A program made the position numbers and the translations under genes. Below are positions 41,986 to 51,268 of a DNA stretch of 64,000 nucleotides, piece after piece. Origin of the DNA: Phenylobacterium deserti (GTDB lineage: Bacteria; Pseudomonadota; Alphaproteobacteria; Caulobacterales; Caulobacteraceae); contig NZ_QFYR01000001.1 of NCBI RefSeq assembly GCF_003254705.1, positions 1,736,001 to 1,800,000 on the forward strand, given 5' to 3'. How positions within the stretch are numbered: the stretch's first letter is position 1; each line of letters opens with the position of its first letter. The notes under the pieces were generated by a model that saw nothing but the letters and a program-made list of their open reading frames with translations, was not told where the DNA came from and searched no databases.

Positions 41986-42891
41986 ATGCCAACCGCGAGC
42001 CTGGATGATCTGGACGCCTTCGCCGCCATCGCGCGGCACGGCAGCTTTCGCCGGGCGGCCACCGAGCGTGGAGTCTCGGCCTCTACCCTGAGCCAGAACC
42101 TGCGGGACCTGGAGACGCGCCTCGGCGTGCGGCTGATCAATCGCACCACACGCAGCGTCGCCCTGACCGAGGCGGGCGCGGCCCTGCTGGCGCGGCTTCA
42201 GCCCGCGCTTGGCGAGATATCCGCGGCGCTTGGGGAGGCCCGCTCCGCTCAGGCTGAACCGGCGGGAACCTTGCGTATCAACGCGCCGGAGCCTGCCGCT
42301 GAACTGGTGCTTGCTCCCCTTCTGCCGGAGTTCCTGGCCGCCTATCCGCGGGTGACGCTGGAGATCATCACCGAAACGTCCTTTGTGGACATCGTGGCCA
42401 AGGGCTTCGACGCCGGGGTGCGATGGGGCGAGCACCTGGCTCAGGACATGGTGGCGGTCTCCCTTGGGCCGCCGCAGCGCTACGTCTGCGCGGCGGCGCC
42501 GGAGCTGGTGGACCGCCTGGGCGCGCCCGAACATCCCCGTGACCTGCTGGAGAAGCCAGGCCTGCGCTTCCGCTTTCCAAGCGGGGCCGAGCCGCCATGG
42601 GAGTTCGAGCGCCAGGGCGAGGTCCTGCGGATCTCACCTACGGGGCCGTTGGTCACCAGCAACCGCGAGGTGATGATCCGCGCCGCCCTGAGCGGCCTGG
42701 GATTTGTGGTGAGCTTCGACGCCTATCTGGAGCCCTATGTCGCCACCGGCCAGCTGGTCACGGTGCTGGGCGACTGGTGTGAGCCATTCCCGGGGCCGTT
42801 CCTCTACTATCCGAGCGCGCGGCAGGCGCCCTCCGCCTTGCGGGCCTTCGTGGACTTCGTGCAGGCGCGCAGGCGACGGCAGGGCTGGTGA
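41986..42891 (+). CDS. LysR-family transcriptional regulator
   Basis: 301 residues. LysR HTH at 6-64: [63 protein letters not shown] (read in parts), then the periplasmic-binding-like effector domain ([36 protein letters not shown]..., ending [16 protein letters not shown]). This branch includes many regulators divergent from oxidoreductases; the neighbouring aldo/keto reductase is the obvious target. The inducer is unknown. Confidence 0.94.
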   Translation: MPTASLDDLDAFAAIARHGSFRRAATERGVSASTLSQNLRDLETRLGVRLINRTTRSVALTEAGAALLARLQPALGEISAALGEARSAQAEPAGTLRINAPEPAAELVLAPLLPEFLAAYPRVTLEIITETSFVDIVAKGFDAGVRWGEHLAQDMVAVSLGPPQRYVCAAAPELVDRLGAPEHPRDLLEKPGLRFRFPSGAEPPWEFERQGEVLRISPTGPLVTSNREVMIRAALSGLGFVVSFDAYLEPYVATGQLVTVLGDWCEPFPGPFLYYPSARQAPSALRAFVDFVQARRRRQGW

Positions 42892-42894
42892 GGC

Positions 42895-43353
42895 TCAGCC
42901 GTCGGCGGTGGCCCGGCAGGCGATGGAGAAGGCGGCTGCAAGCTTGCCGTCCGGCGCAGGCAGGGGCGCAAGGCTGCGGCTCCCGGCCATGAGACGCACG
43001 GGCTCGCCCGACATCAGGGCGGCGGTCAGGGCGGGCGGCGATGGGGCCGTCGCGGAGAACCGCGGCTCTGCAGTGGCTGACGCGGTGAGGGTGAAGACCC
43101 GCTCGCCTATCTGCAGGCGAGCGGCGCCGGCGCTGGGCGGCAGGCGATCGCTCGCCACATAGAGCCCCGCAGGGCTGCGCAGGCAGGCGATGCGCAGGAC
43201 ATCCTGGCCCTGCTGGGTGAAGGCGAGGGCCGTGCCCGCGGTTGCGGAGCTCTGCAGCCCCCACTGTCCCATGGGCGGCGCAGGTTCGGGCGTGCTGGCG
43301 CATCCGGCCAGCAAGGCCGCGCCAGCGGCCGCAACGAACGGAAGGGTCCTCAT
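42895..43353 (-). CDS. Small lipoprotein of unknown function (paralogue of 49340-49705)
   Basis: 152 residues from the ATG at 43353 (a TTG five codons earlier is less likely). Lipobox LLAGC with Cys18. The mature region has GQWGLQSSATAGTALAFTQQGQDVLRIAC, beta-rich sequence, and ends with AAFSIACRATADG. The order W-x-L / GxxLAF / xC-rich middle / terminal Cys is shared with the lipoprotein at 49340-49705, whose lipobox Cys is also residue 18; the two are probably paralogues in different neighbourhoods. No function known. Tail-to-tail with the LysR gene. Confidence 0.7.
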   Translation of the reverse strand: MRTLPFVAAAGAALLAGCASTPEPAPPMGQWGLQSSATAGTALAFTQQGQDVLRIACLRSPAGLYVASDRLPPSAGAARLQIGERVFTLTASATAEPRFSATAPSPPALTAALMSGEPVRLMAGSRSLAPLPAPDGKLAAAFSIACRATADG

Positions 43354-43390
43354 CCGCCGATCAAACAACGTCGGCGCCCCTGCGCCAAGG

Positions 43391-43912
43391 CTAGGCGAGA
43401 GCGTTCTCGAAGGACTTGAGCTTGCGCCACACGGTCATGCGGGACACGCCGAGGCGGCGGGCGATCTCGACCGGCCCGACGCCAGCGCGCTGAAGCTGGA
43501 GGATCTCCTGGGCGTCGGGACGGCGACGGCGCACCACGCCTGCCGGCTCCAGAGCGGCGACGGCTTCCAGGGCGGCGCGCAGAGCGTGCCCGCCGGGGCC
43601 CTCGGTGCTGAGTTCCGGGTCGAGGATGCGCAAGGAGGCGCCGCGCTGCTCCAGACGATCAAGGACATCCAAAGCGCAGCGGCTGCTGGGGCCAAGTTGG
43701 GCCAGCCGGCTGATCACCAGCTGGTCGCCGGCGCCGATGAAATCGAGGATGGAGTCGAGAGTCGCCGTTTCCTCCCCAGCGAACATGGCCGCCGGTTCTT
43801 CCGCACGGACGACGTGGCAGCCAAGCGCCTTGAGCGCCGCGGTTTCATCCGCCGACTGCGCGTCCCTCAATCTTACGTACCCAATCCGCAGCATTCCCAT
43901 CCGAGCCTTCAA
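43391..43912 (-). CDS. Serine-recombinase-like DNA-binding protein lacking catalytic residues
   Basis: 173 residues. Resolvase/invertase-type N-terminal domain (RIGYVRLRDAQSADETAAL, GDQLVISRLAQLGPSS, LDRLEQRGASLRILD) and a C-terminal HTH (GVGPVEIARRLGVSRMTVWRKLKS, about 145-167), the normal layout of small serine recombinases (about 180-200). But the active site is gone: the nucleophile Ser position (GYxRxS) is Arg16, the D-R-L-G-R motif reads A71-Q-L-G-P75, so the Asp and both Arg are lost; only the first Arg (Arg14) remains. It should bind DNA but not recombine it, and may act as a regulator. Direct repeat directly upstream. Confidence 0.8.
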   Translation of the reverse strand: MKARMGMLRIGYVRLRDAQSADETAALKALGCHVVRAEEPAAMFAGEETATLDSILDFIGAGDQLVISRLAQLGPSSRCALDVLDRLEQRGASLRILDPELSTEGPGGHALRAALEAVAALEPAGVVRRRRPDAQEILQLQRAGVGPVEIARRLGVSRMTVWRKLKSFENALA

Positions 43913-43930
43913 GCCGAGCGCGATGATTGC

Positions 43931-43947
43931 TCCAGAAGGTTCCAGAA
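43931..43947. promoter_or_regulatory. Direct repeat TCCAGAA, one helical turn apart, upstream of the recombinase-like gene
   Basis: TCCAGAA at 43931-43937 and 43941-43947, exactly 10 bases apart, 19 bases upstream of the recombinase-like start. It may be an autoregulatory site; the flanking 43970-44010 stretch is unusually AT-rich and may hold the promoter. Confidence 0.45.
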
Positions 43948-44013
43948 TGCCGGCCCTTCGCCAAGCACCCTTTAGTTAAATATCAGCAATATTTTTCCGT
44001 AAACACCGTTAAG

Positions 44014-44586
44014 TTAGGCGAGATCGTGGCGACGCTTGGCTTTTGGCGCTGTGTCGTTGGAAAAAGTCTCCGCCCCGCGCCGGAGAATGAACTCATGGTC
44101 GACGGTGTCGCCGACCGGGAAGCCGTAGTCGCCGACCTTCACGAAGCCGCGCCGTTCATAGAACCGCTGGGCGCCGAAGTTCTCGCTCCACACACCGATC
44201 CAGACCGTGCGCGGGCCGTCCGCCTGGAGCCAGGCCATCACGGCTTCGAACAGCCGGCCGCCGACGCCGTCGCCCTGGCGACCCTGCAGCAGGTAGAAGC
44301 GCTTGAGCTCTCCGCAGGCGGCGGTCACCTGCGGGTGCGGCAGTCCGCAGGGGCCAGCCTGGGCGTAGCCGATGACCTCGCCTGTGGCTTCCACCAACCA
44401 TGCGCCCTTGCCCGGGTCCGCCAGGTCCACCTGCATGGACGCCACGCTGTAGGATTGGGCCAGGAAGTTCGACAGGTCCTCGGGCGGGTAGAGATGGCCG
44501 AAGGTCTGAGTGAAAGTGGCCGAGGCGATCCGCGACAGGGCTTCGGCGTCGGCCGGGCCGGCGCGGCGGATGACGGTCTCTTGCAT
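44014..44586 (-). CDS. GNAT-family N-acetyltransferase
   Basis: 190 residues from the ATG at 44586; longer readings run into the divergent deacetylase gene. GNAT fold with motif A around LKRFYLLQGRQGDGVGGRLFEAVMAWL (Q/RxxGxG/A as GRQGDGVGG), preceded by VIGYAQAGPCGLPHP and followed by VWSENFGAQRFYERRGFVKVGDYGFPVG. Acetylates an amine from acetyl-CoA; substrate unknown. It is divergent from a histone-deacetylase-family gene with only 33 bases between, so an acetylation/deacetylation pairing is tempting but unproven. Confidence 0.9.
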   Translation of the reverse strand: MQETVIRRAGPADAEALSRIASATFTQTFGHLYPPEDLSNFLAQSYSVASMQVDLADPGKGAWLVEATGEVIGYAQAGPCGLPHPQVTAACGELKRFYLLQGRQGDGVGGRLFEAVMAWLQADGPRTVWIGVWSENFGAQRFYERRGFVKVGDYGFPVGDTVDHEFILRRGAETFSNDTAPKAKRRHDLA

Positions 44587-44619
44587 GGATGAGGCGCTGT
44601 TCTGAGGTAGGGTTTGGCT

Positions 44620-45546
44620 ATGGATGTCGCGCTCTACACCCATCCGGACATGCTGGACCACCGGCCGGGGGACTGGCACCCGGAGCGGCCCGAACGCCTT
44701 GGCGCCGTGATCGACGCCCTGCAGGACGCCTCTGACCTCGATCTTGCGCCGCAGGACGCTCCGCTGGCCGAGGAGGCGGACCTCGCGCTGGTGCATCCGC
44801 AGTCGTACATCGACCGCATCCTGGCGCTGCAGCCAGGCCGCCGCGGACTGGAGCTGGACCCGGACACCTTTCTGTCGGCCGGCAGCCTGGTCGCCGCGCG
44901 GCGTGCGGCAGGCGCGGTGCTGCAGGCGGTGCGTGACGTGGCGGCTGGATCGGCGGAGCGCGCCTTCTGCGCTGTGCGGCCGCCAGGCCACCATGCCGAG
45001 CCGCAGACCCCGATGGGCTTTTGCGTCTTCTCCAATGTGGCGATCGCCGCCATGGCCGCCCAAGCCGCCGGGATGGCCAAGGTGGCGGTGGTGGACTTCG
45101 ACATCCACCACGGAAACGGCACCCAAGCCGCGTTCGCGGGGAGGGAGGGCCTGATGCTGGCCTCCGTCCACCAATGGCCCATGTGGCCGGGCACCGGCCA
45201 TCCGTCGGAGCGCAACCCGCCGAACATCTGCAATGCGGTGGTGGCGCCGAACGCCCCGCGCGAGGCGTGGCGACAGACCTTCGACGAGCTGATGAGCCGG
45301 GTGGACGCCTTCGCCCCCGATCTGATTCTGGTGTCCGCCGGTTTCGACGCGCACCGCGACGATCCCATCGGCCAAGCGGGACAAAATCTGGAGGCGGAGG
45401 ATTTCGCCTGGGCCACGCGGGCGATCGCCTCGGTTGCACGTGCTCACGCCAAGGGGCGGGTTGTGTCCTCGCTCGAGGGCGGTTACCACCTGCAAGCTCT
45501 AGGGCAGTCGGCGCTTGCGCACGTCAGGGCCCTGTCAGAGGGGTGA
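44620..45546 (+). CDS. Histone deacetylase superfamily protein
   Basis: 308 residues from the ATG at 44620 with GAGG upstream. Zn-dependent class II HDAC/acetylpolyamine amidohydrolase fold: DHRPGDWHPERPERL, the tandem-His block RPPGHHAEPQTPMGFCVFSN, the zinc ligand Asp/His segment VVDFDIHHGNGTQ, SVHQWPMWPGTG, and DLILVSAGFDAHRDDP with the third zinc Asp. In bacteria these remove acetyl groups from small molecules (acetoin, polyamines) or proteins. Divergent from the GNAT gene. Cytoplasmic. Confidence 0.93.
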   Translation: MDVALYTHPDMLDHRPGDWHPERPERLGAVIDALQDASDLDLAPQDAPLAEEADLALVHPQSYIDRILALQPGRRGLELDPDTFLSAGSLVAARRAAGAVLQAVRDVAAGSAERAFCAVRPPGHHAEPQTPMGFCVFSNVAIAAMAAQAAGMAKVAVVDFDIHHGNGTQAAFAGREGLMLASVHQWPMWPGTGHPSERNPPNICNAVVAPNAPREAWRQTFDELMSRVDAFAPDLILVSAGFDAHRDDPIGQAGQNLEAEDFAWATRAIASVARAHAKGRVVSSLEGGYHLQALGQSALAHVRALSEG

Positions 45547-45591
45547 GGAACAGCGGCGCGTGCATAGCCTAGCCGAAGCCGCCGGGAAGAA

Positions 45592-46215
45592 ATGGCCAGC
45601 GTCTTGACCGCCGAGCTTCCTGCAGCGTCCCGCACGGCGCGACCGGGGGCCATCATACTGGCCCGCCACGGTGAGCCGGCGCTCTCCCGCAAGGTGAGGC
45701 TGAACGCCGCCGAATACCGTCAGTTCTGGGCCAACTACGAGATTCTGGGCTTGCTGCCCGGACAGACGCCGCCCGCCAAGCTGCAGCGGTTCGTGGAAGG
45801 CTGCGGCACGCTGGTGGCCTCCACCCGCCTGCGCTCGATCGAGAGCGCCCAAGCCCTGGCCCGCGGCCGCGAGTTCACGCGCCACGACATGCTGATCGAG
45901 GCTCCGCTGCCGCCGCCAAACTGGCCGGCGTGGATCCGTCTGTCGCCCAAGATGTGGGGCTTCTACGCCCGCGTCTGGTGGTGGTTCTTCAACCATCACG
46001 AGGGGCAGGAAACCCGCAGCGAAGCCGAAAAGCGCGCCGATGCGGCGGCTGAAATGCTGATCGAGCATGCGGTTCGCGGGGAAGACGTGGTCGTGCTGGC
46101 TCACGGCTTCTTCAATTTCATGGTCGGCCGTTCGCTGAAGCGGCGCGGCTGGCGGCTGGTGTCCAGCGAAGGCTGGAAATACTGGTCCACCCGCCGCTAC
46201 GAACGCGCGCTTTAA
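45592..46215 (+). CDS. Histidine phosphatase family protein
   Basis: 207 residues. Phosphoglycerate-mutase-like fold with catalytic RHG (IILARHGEP, about residues 24-27) and the second His in VVVLAHGFFNFMVGR, with an Arg/Ser segment STRLRSIESAQALA between. It has an unusually Trp-rich middle (WGFYARVWWWFFNHHEG). Substrate unknown; family members dephosphorylate sugars, proteins or phosphate monoesters. 54 bases upstream of xseB on the same strand. Confidence 0.88.
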   Translation: MASVLTAELPAASRTARPGAIILARHGEPALSRKVRLNAAEYRQFWANYEILGLLPGQTPPAKLQRFVEGCGTLVASTRLRSIESAQALARGREFTRHDMLIEAPLPPPNWPAWIRLSPKMWGFYARVWWWFFNHHEGQETRSEAEKRADAAAEMLIEHAVRGEDVVVLAHGFFNFMVGRSLKRRGWRLVSSEGWKYWSTRRYERAL

Positions 46216-46269
46216 GTCACCCCCGCAATGCCGGTGGATTCTCGCCGGCCGCGAATCTAGGTTCAGCTC

Positions 46270-46512
46270 ATGTCCGAAGCCCCCGACATTGAAGGCATGA
46301 CGTTCGAGCAGGCGCTTGCCGAACTCGAGCAGATCGTTGCGCGCCTGGAATCCGGCCAGGCGCCGCTGGAGGACTCCATTCGCATGTACGAGCGCGGCGC
46401 TGCCCTGAAGGCGCACTGCGAGAAGCGGCTGGAGGCGGCGCGCCTGCGGGTCGAGAAGATCGTCATGGGCGCCGGCGGGGCCCAGGGGGTCGAACCCGCC
46501 GAGTTCAGCTGA
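46270..46512 (+). CDS. xseB: Exodeoxyribonuclease VII small subunit
   Basis: 80 residues, standard size. Family pattern [53 protein letters not shown] (about residues 12-65, read in parts). It binds the large subunit XseA to make the nuclease that degrades single-stranded DNA. The stop overlaps the ispA start by one base (TGATG), the conserved alphaproteobacterial order xseB-ispA-dxs. Confidence 0.95.
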   Translation: MSEAPDIEGMTFEQALAELEQIVARLESGQAPLEDSIRMYERGAALKAHCEKRLEAARLRVEKIVMGAGGAQGVEPAEFS

Positions 46513-47393
46513 TGCTGGCGCTTTCCCATCGGGTCCAAGAGGCGGCCGACCTCGTCACCGTGGCGCTGGACGAGCTGCTGCCGCGGGCGGACGGGCCGGA
46601 GTCGCGCCTGACCGAAGCCATGCGCTATGCGGCGCTGGGCCCCGGCAAGCGCCTGCGCCCGTTCTTCGCGCTGGAAACCGGCCGCATCTTCGACCTGGAG
46701 GAGCGGGCGGTGCTGCGCGCGGCCTGCGCGCTGGAGTGCGTTCACGCCTACAGCCTGATCCACGACGACCTGCCGGCGATGGACGACGACGACATGCGCC
46801 GTGGCCGTCCGACGGTGCACATCGCCTATGATGAGGCCACGGCGATCCTGGCGGGGGACTCCCTGCAGACCGCCGCCTTCGAGATCCTGGCCCATCCTGA
46901 CACCCACAAGGACGGCTCGGTGCGCGCCGAGATGGTGCTGCGCCTGGCGCAGGCCAGCGGCGCCCGCGGGATGTGCGGCGGCCAGATGATCGACCTCATG
47001 GGCGTGCGCGACGACCTGGGCGCGGTGGCCCGCATGCAGCGCCTGAAGACGGGGGCGCTGATCGCCTGCGCCTTCGAGCTGCCCCTGGTGATCGCCCGCG
47101 CCAGCGAGGCCGAGCGCCATGCGCTGCTGGCCTTCGCCCAGGACCTGGGGCTCGCCTATCAGATCGTCGACGACCTGCTGGACCTGGAAGGCACCGAGGC
47201 GGACCTCGGCAAGAAAGCCGGCAAGGACGCGGCCAAGGGCAAGGCCAACTACGTCACCCTGCTGGGCGCCGACGCCGCGCGCGAGCGGCTCGCCCTGCTG
47301 ACAGACCAGACCAAAGCCCACCTGGACGTGTTCGGGACCTCGGCCGAATTCCTGCGGGCGAGCGTCGATTTCGTGTTAGAGCGCCGGAAGTAA
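46512..47393 (+). CDS. ispA: Polyprenyl synthetase (farnesyl diphosphate synthase)
   Basis: 293 residues. Condenses IPP with DMAPP/GPP. First Asp-rich motif [10 protein letters not shown] (85-94) in [21 protein letters not shown], second motif DDLLDLEG, plus [10 protein letters not shown] and [10 protein letters not shown]. Length and motif spacing fit IspA-type farnesyl diphosphate synthases, supported by direct linkage to dxs, which makes the upstream precursor. Coupled to xseB. Confidence 0.94.
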   Translation: MLALSHRVQEAADLVTVALDELLPRADGPESRLTEAMRYAALGPGKRLRPFFALETGRIFDLEERAVLRAACALECVHAYSLIHDDLPAMDDDDMRRGRPTVHIAYDEATAILAGDSLQTAAFEILAHPDTHKDGSVRAEMVLRLAQASGARGMCGGQMIDLMGVRDDLGAVARMQRLKTGALIACAFELPLVIARASEAERHALLAFAQDLGLAYQIVDDLLDLEGTEADLGKKAGKDAAKGKANYVTLLGADAARERLALLTDQTKAHLDVFGTSAEFLRASVDFVLERRK

Positions 47394-47419
47394 TTCCGCG
47401 CATTCCCAAGGTCTGCGTT

Positions 47420-49336
47420 ATGCCCCCGATCACGCCCCTGCTCGACACCGTCAACTCGCCCGCCGACACGCGGGGGTTGTCGGTAGCGCAGCTGCAGCAG
47501 CTGGCCGACGAGCTGCGGCTCGAGACCATCGACGCCGTCTCCCAGACCGGGGGCCACTTGGGCGCCGGCCTGGGCGTGGTCGAGCTGACCGTCGCCCTGC
47601 ACCACGTCTATGAGACGCCCAAGGACATCCTGATCTGGGACGTCGGGCACCAGGCCTATCCGCACAAGATCCTGACCGGGCGGCGCGACCGCATCCGCAC
47701 CCTGCGACAGGGCGGCGGGCTGTCCGGCTTCACCAAGCGGACGGAAAGCGAATACGACCCGTTCGGCGCGGCGCACGCGGCGACCTCCATCTCCGCGGCC
47801 CTGGGCTTTGCGGCGGCGCGCGACCGCGAAGGTCGCGACAACAAGGTCGTGGCGGTGATCGGCGACGGCTCCATGAGCGCCGGCATGGCCTATGAGGCCA
47901 TGAACAACGCCGCCGAGACGACCCGGCAGCTCACCGTCATCCTGAACGACAACGACATGTCCATCGCCCCTCCCGTGGGCGGGATGAGCGCCTACATGGC
48001 GCGGCTGGTGTCCGGCGACGGCTATCGCTCGATCCGCAACCTGGGCAAGTCGGTGGCCAAGGCGCTGCCGCGGCCGCTGCAGGAAGCCGCCCGCAAGGCC
48101 GAGGAGTATGCCCGGGGCATGGTCACCGGCGGCACCTTCTTCGAGGAGCTGGGCTTCTACTACGTGGGGCCGATCGACGGGCACGACATGGATGCGCTGG
48201 TGCACGTCCTGCAGAACGCCCGCAACATCGACGACAAGCCTGTGCTCGTCCACGTGGTGACGCAGAAGGGCAAAGGCTATGGCCCGGCCGAGAACGCGGC
48301 CGACAAGTACCACGGCGTGGTCAAGTTCGACGTGGTCACCGGAAAGCAGGCCAAGGGCCAGACCAACGCGCCCAGCTATACGCGGGTGTTCGCCGAGGAG
48401 CTGGTCAAGCACGGGCAGGTCGATCCGAAGATCGTTGCGATCACCGCCGCCATGCCGGCCGGCACGGGCCTGGACCTGTTCGGCGCGCGTTTCCCGGAGC
48501 GCACCTTCGACGTCGGCATCGCCGAACAGCACGCGGTGACCTTCGCCGCGGGCTTGGCGGCCGACGGCATGAAGCCGTTCTGCGCGATCTACTCGACCTT
48601 CCTTCAGCGCGGCTACGACCAGGTGGTCCACGACGTGGCCATCCAGAAGCTGCCGGTGCGCTTCGCAATGGACCGGGCGGGCTTGGTGGGCGCCGACGGC
48701 TCGACCCACGCTGGCTCGTTCGACATCGGCTTCATGGGCGCGCTGCCCGGCATGGTCCTGATGGGCCCGTCCGACGAGGCCGAGCTGGCCCATGCGGTCG
48801 CCACCGCTGTGGCCATCGACGATGCGCCCAGCGCATTCCGCTATCCGCGGGGCGAGGGCGTTGGGGTTGAGATCCCGGCGATGGCTCAGCCGTGGGAGAT
48901 CGGCAAGGGCCGCATCGTGCGCGAAGGCACGGCGCTGGCCATCCTGTCCTTCGGCACGCGCCTGCAGGAGAGCCTCAAGGCCGCCGACATGCTAGCGGCG
49001 CGCGGCTTGTCCGCGACCGTGGCCGACGCGCGCTTCGCCAAGCCGCTGGACATCGACCTGCTGCTGCGCCTGGCGCGCGAGCACGAGGCGCTGATCACGG
49101 TGGAAGAAGGCTCGGTGGGCGGTTTCGGCGCTTTTGTGCTGCACGCCCTGGCCGAGCACGGGGCGCTGGACCGCGGCCTGAAGGTTCGCACCCTGGTGCT
49201 GCCGGACGCCTTCCAAGAGCACGACAAGCCGGAGCTTCAGTACGCGGAGGCGGGGCTGGACGCGGAAGGCATCGTCCGCACCGCCATCAAGACGCTGGGC
49301 CTGGATGCGGCGGCCGCGGCGGGCCTGCGGGCCTGA
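47420..49336 (+). CDS. dxs: 1-deoxy-D-xylulose-5-phosphate synthase
   Basis: 638 residues from the ATG at 47420. First enzyme of the MEP isoprenoid pathway, joining pyruvate and glyceraldehyde 3-phosphate with thiamine diphosphate. Landmarks are [17 protein letters not shown] (45-61), [15 protein letters not shown] (74-88), the ThDP motif [16 protein letters not shown] (148-163), [27 protein letters not shown], and [13 protein letters not shown] near the C-terminus. Last gene of xseB-ispA-dxs, 26 bases after ispA. Confidence 0.97.
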   Translation: MPPITPLLDTVNSPADTRGLSVAQLQQLADELRLETIDAVSQTGGHLGAGLGVVELTVALHHVYETPKDILIWDVGHQAYPHKILTGRRDRIRTLRQGGGLSGFTKRTESEYDPFGAAHAATSISAALGFAAARDREGRDNKVVAVIGDGSMSAGMAYEAMNNAAETTRQLTVILNDNDMSIAPPVGGMSAYMARLVSGDGYRSIRNLGKSVAKALPRPLQEAARKAEEYARGMVTGGTFFEELGFYYVGPIDGHDMDALVHVLQNARNIDDKPVLVHVVTQKGKGYGPAENAADKYHGVVKFDVVTGKQAKGQTNAPSYTRVFAEELVKHGQVDPKIVAITAAMPAGTGLDLFGARFPERTFDVGIAEQHAVTFAAGLAADGMKPFCAIYSTFLQRGYDQVVHDVAIQKLPVRFAMDRAGLVGADGSTHAGSFDIGFMGALPGMVLMGPSDEAELAHAVATAVAIDDAPSAFRYPRGEGVGVEIPAMAQPWEIGKGRIVREGTALAILSFGTRLQESLKAADMLAARGLSATVADARFAKPLDIDLLLRLAREHEALITVEEGSVGGFGAFVLHALAEHGALDRGLKVRTLVLPDAFQEHDKPELQYAEAGLDAEGIVRTAIKTLGLDAAAAAGLRA

Positions 49337-49339
49337 TCC

Positions 49340-49705
49340 TCAGGCCCGGCAGCTCGCCACGAACTGAGCGGCGGTCTCGCGCGGCGCGGCAGGAGCGTGA
49401 AGCCCTTTGCTGAACCGCGCCTGCCCGGTCTTGGCGAAGGTCGAGATCGACGGGTCGGCAGGCGTGAGCTCCACCGTCGTGTCGGCCGCGGGACCGAAGA
49501 CCTCGATGCGATTGGAGCCAGGCTGGCATACCAGCATCAGGGCGACGTTGTCGCTGTTCGGCGCCCCGAACGCGAGCTTGGCGCCTTCCCCTTCGACGTT
49601 GTTCAGGGACCAAGCCATGCCCGGCAGGGCTTGCGGCGCGGGCTGGTGGGCGCAGGCCGCCAGGCTGACGATGCCGATCAGGCTGAAGATGGCTCTGCGT
49701 CGCAT
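49340..49705 (-). CDS. Small lipoprotein of unknown function (paralogue of 42895-43353)
   Basis: 121 residues from the ATG at 49705, preceded by GGAGGGAG. Lipobox SLAAC with Cys18. Mature region GMAWSLNNVEGEGAKLAFGAPNSDNVALMLVC then a beta-rich part ending AAQFVASCRA. It shares the W-x-L, GxxLAF, mid-chain Cys and terminal Cys pattern with the lipoprotein at 42895-43353. It sits downstream of flgH on the same strand by 58 bases, so it might be carried on the flagellar transcript, but no motility role is evident. Confidence 0.7.
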   Translation of the reverse strand: MRRRAIFSLIGIVSLAACAHQPAPQALPGMAWSLNNVEGEGAKLAFGAPNSDNVALMLVCQPGSNRIEVFGPAADTTVELTPADPSISTFAKTGQARFSKGLHAPAAPRETAAQFVASCRA

Positions 49706-49763
49706 GGCTGGCGCTCCCTCCGAGAAGGAAACGCCGTCCAGGCGGCGCAGTTCACCAACGAAA

Positions 49764-50501
49764 TCAGAAAGGTGAGAAGCGCTCGACCAGCGACTGGCCG
49801 GCCGGGGTCTTCTGAACGCGGCTGATGTCGCCACGGCCGCCGTAGCTGATGCGAGCTTCGGCGATTTGCGTGTGGCGGATGGTGTTGGCGCTGGAGATGT
49901 CCTCCGGACGCACGATGCCGGCGACGGTCAGCTGGCGAAGTTCGGCGTTGGTGCGCACTTCCTGGGTGCCTTGGATCACCAGATTGCCGTTCGGCAGCAC
50001 GGTGGTGACCACCGCGGCGATGGTCAGGCTGATCTTCTCGGAGCGGTTCACAGCGCCGGAGCCGGTGTTGGCGGTCTTGGAGGCCGTCTCGATCGCGTTG
50101 GCCGGATCGAAGCCGCCCGGCAGCACCTTGCCCAGGCTGGACTCCAGGCCAAGGAAGTGCGGCACGCCCGCCGTCAGCGTCGAGTTGCGCGAGCTGGTCG
50201 AGGTGTTGATCGTTTTGGCTTGGTCGTCGATGTCGATGTTGACGGTCAGGATGTCGCCCACGCGGTTGGCCCGCTGGTCGGCGAAGAAGGCCCGAGCGCC
50301 GACGCGCCACAGGGTGTTTGCGCCGGCCGGACCCGGGTTCGGATCACGCGAGGCGGACAGCGGCATGATCGCCTGCTCGCGCGGGACCAGGGCGGCGGGA
50401 TAGCCGACGGGAGCGAGCTCGGGACCGCGGATGGCCTCGGCGGCCGTGGAGCAGGCGCCGAGCGGCAGGAAGGCGGCGAGGGCGAGAAGACGGATACGCA
50501 T
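49764..50501 (-). CDS. flgH: Flagellar L-ring protein FlgH (lipoprotein)
   Basis: 245 residues from the ATG at 50501 (a GTG directly upstream at 50504 is the alternative). Lipobox LGAC with Cys17. FlgH forms the outer-membrane L ring. Matching blocks are LWRVGARAFFADQRANRVGDILTVNIDIDD, SRNSTLTAGVP, ANTGSGAVNRSEKISLTIAAVVTTVLPNGNLVIQGTQEVR (read in parts) and GIVRPEDISSANTI...QIAEARISYGGRGDIS. Last gene of the flgF-flgG-flgA-flgH operon, 14 bases after flgA. Confidence 0.96.
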   Translation of the reverse strand: MRIRLLALAAFLPLGACSTAAEAIRGPELAPVGYPAALVPREQAIMPLSASRDPNPGPAGANTLWRVGARAFFADQRANRVGDILTVNIDIDDQAKTINTSTSSRNSTLTAGVPHFLGLESSLGKVLPGGFDPANAIETASKTANTGSGAVNRSEKISLTIAAVVTTVLPNGNLVIQGTQEVRTNAELRQLTVAGIVRPEDISSANTIRHTQIAEARISYGGRGDISRVQKTPAGQSLVERFSPF

Positions 50502-50515
50502 CACGAAGGCTTCCT

Positions 50516-51268
50516 TCAGCGGGCGGCGTAGCGGGTGGTGGAGCGCGAGGCGGGGATGGCGGCGGGACCCACGGCCGCCTGGCCGGGACCGGTCACCACG
50601 GCCTGCAGGATCTTCTTGGAGGCGGGGTTCTGGACGCTGATCGCCTCGCCCACGGCGCCGGCCGTCATGGCCTTGCCTTGCAGGGACAGGGAGATGCCGT
50701 CGGCTTCGAACACCACCGTGACAAGGTCGTTGGCCCGGATCACCTGGGCGGCGACGTCGCGCTGCGCGACCACCGCGCCGGCGCGAAGCGGGCGGCGGGC
50801 GGCGAGGCCGATGATCGCGTCAGCGTCCGAAGGCGCGTCCGCTGGAGCTGCGACCGCCTTGCCCCACACCAGGTCGGTGGGTTGGACGACCTCGCCGGCG
50901 GCCAGGCTGCGAGCCCAGGTCAGCACCTCGACATTGCCGCGGGCGGCCGGAGCGCCCGCGGGACCAAGGCCGGTTGCGGCCGCGGTTTGCGGGCCGCGCA
51001 CCACCAGGGTCTTGAAGCCCTCGGCGTTGGCCCAGTCGAGGCCGGCGCGGCGCGCGGCCATCTGCACGGCGGCGGCGTTCAGCACCAGGCTGGCGCCCGT
51101 GCGCGTCGCCACCGGCCGCGCGGCGGCGGCGCCGGCCCCGTCGAACAGGTCGCCCAGGGTGACCACGCCGTCGGCGTCGGAGGTGTCGGCCTTCAGGGTC
51201 ACGGGCGTGCCGGCCAGCGCCGGGGTCGCGAGGACGGCGCAGGCGGCCAGAAGCAGGAGGCGCTTCAT
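50516..51268 (-). CDS. flgA: Flagellar basal-body P-ring formation chaperone FlgA
   Basis: 250 residues from the ATG at 51268, which overlaps the flgG stop by one base (a GTG one codon earlier is possible). Signal peptide ending TPALA-GT. The C-terminal SAF-type half has RSLAAGEVVQPTDLVWG, LAARRPLRAGAVVAQRDVAAQ, and LVTVVFEADGISLSLQGKAMTAGAVGEAISVQNPASKKILQAVVTGPG (read in parts), typical of FlgA, the periplasmic chaperone for FlgI. An N-terminal extension of about 110 residues is as in Caulobacter-type FlgA. Confidence 0.93.
   Translation of the reverse strand: MKRLLLLAACAVLATPALAGTPVTLKADTSDADGVVTLGDLFDGAGAAAARPVATRTGASLVLNAAAVQMAARRAGLDWANAEGFKTLVVRGPQTAAATGLGPAGAPAARGNVEVLTWARSLAAGEVVQPTDLVWGKAVAAPADAPSDADAIIGLAARRPLRAGAVVAQRDVAAQVIRANDLVTVVFEADGISLSLQGKAMTAGAVGEAISVQNPASKKILQAVVTGPGQAAVGPAAIPASRSTTRYAAR

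Noticed and set aside
46973..47419. Upstream extension of dxs across ispA
   Set aside because: Frame-shifted reading of ispA; dxs motifs begin only after the ATG at 47420.
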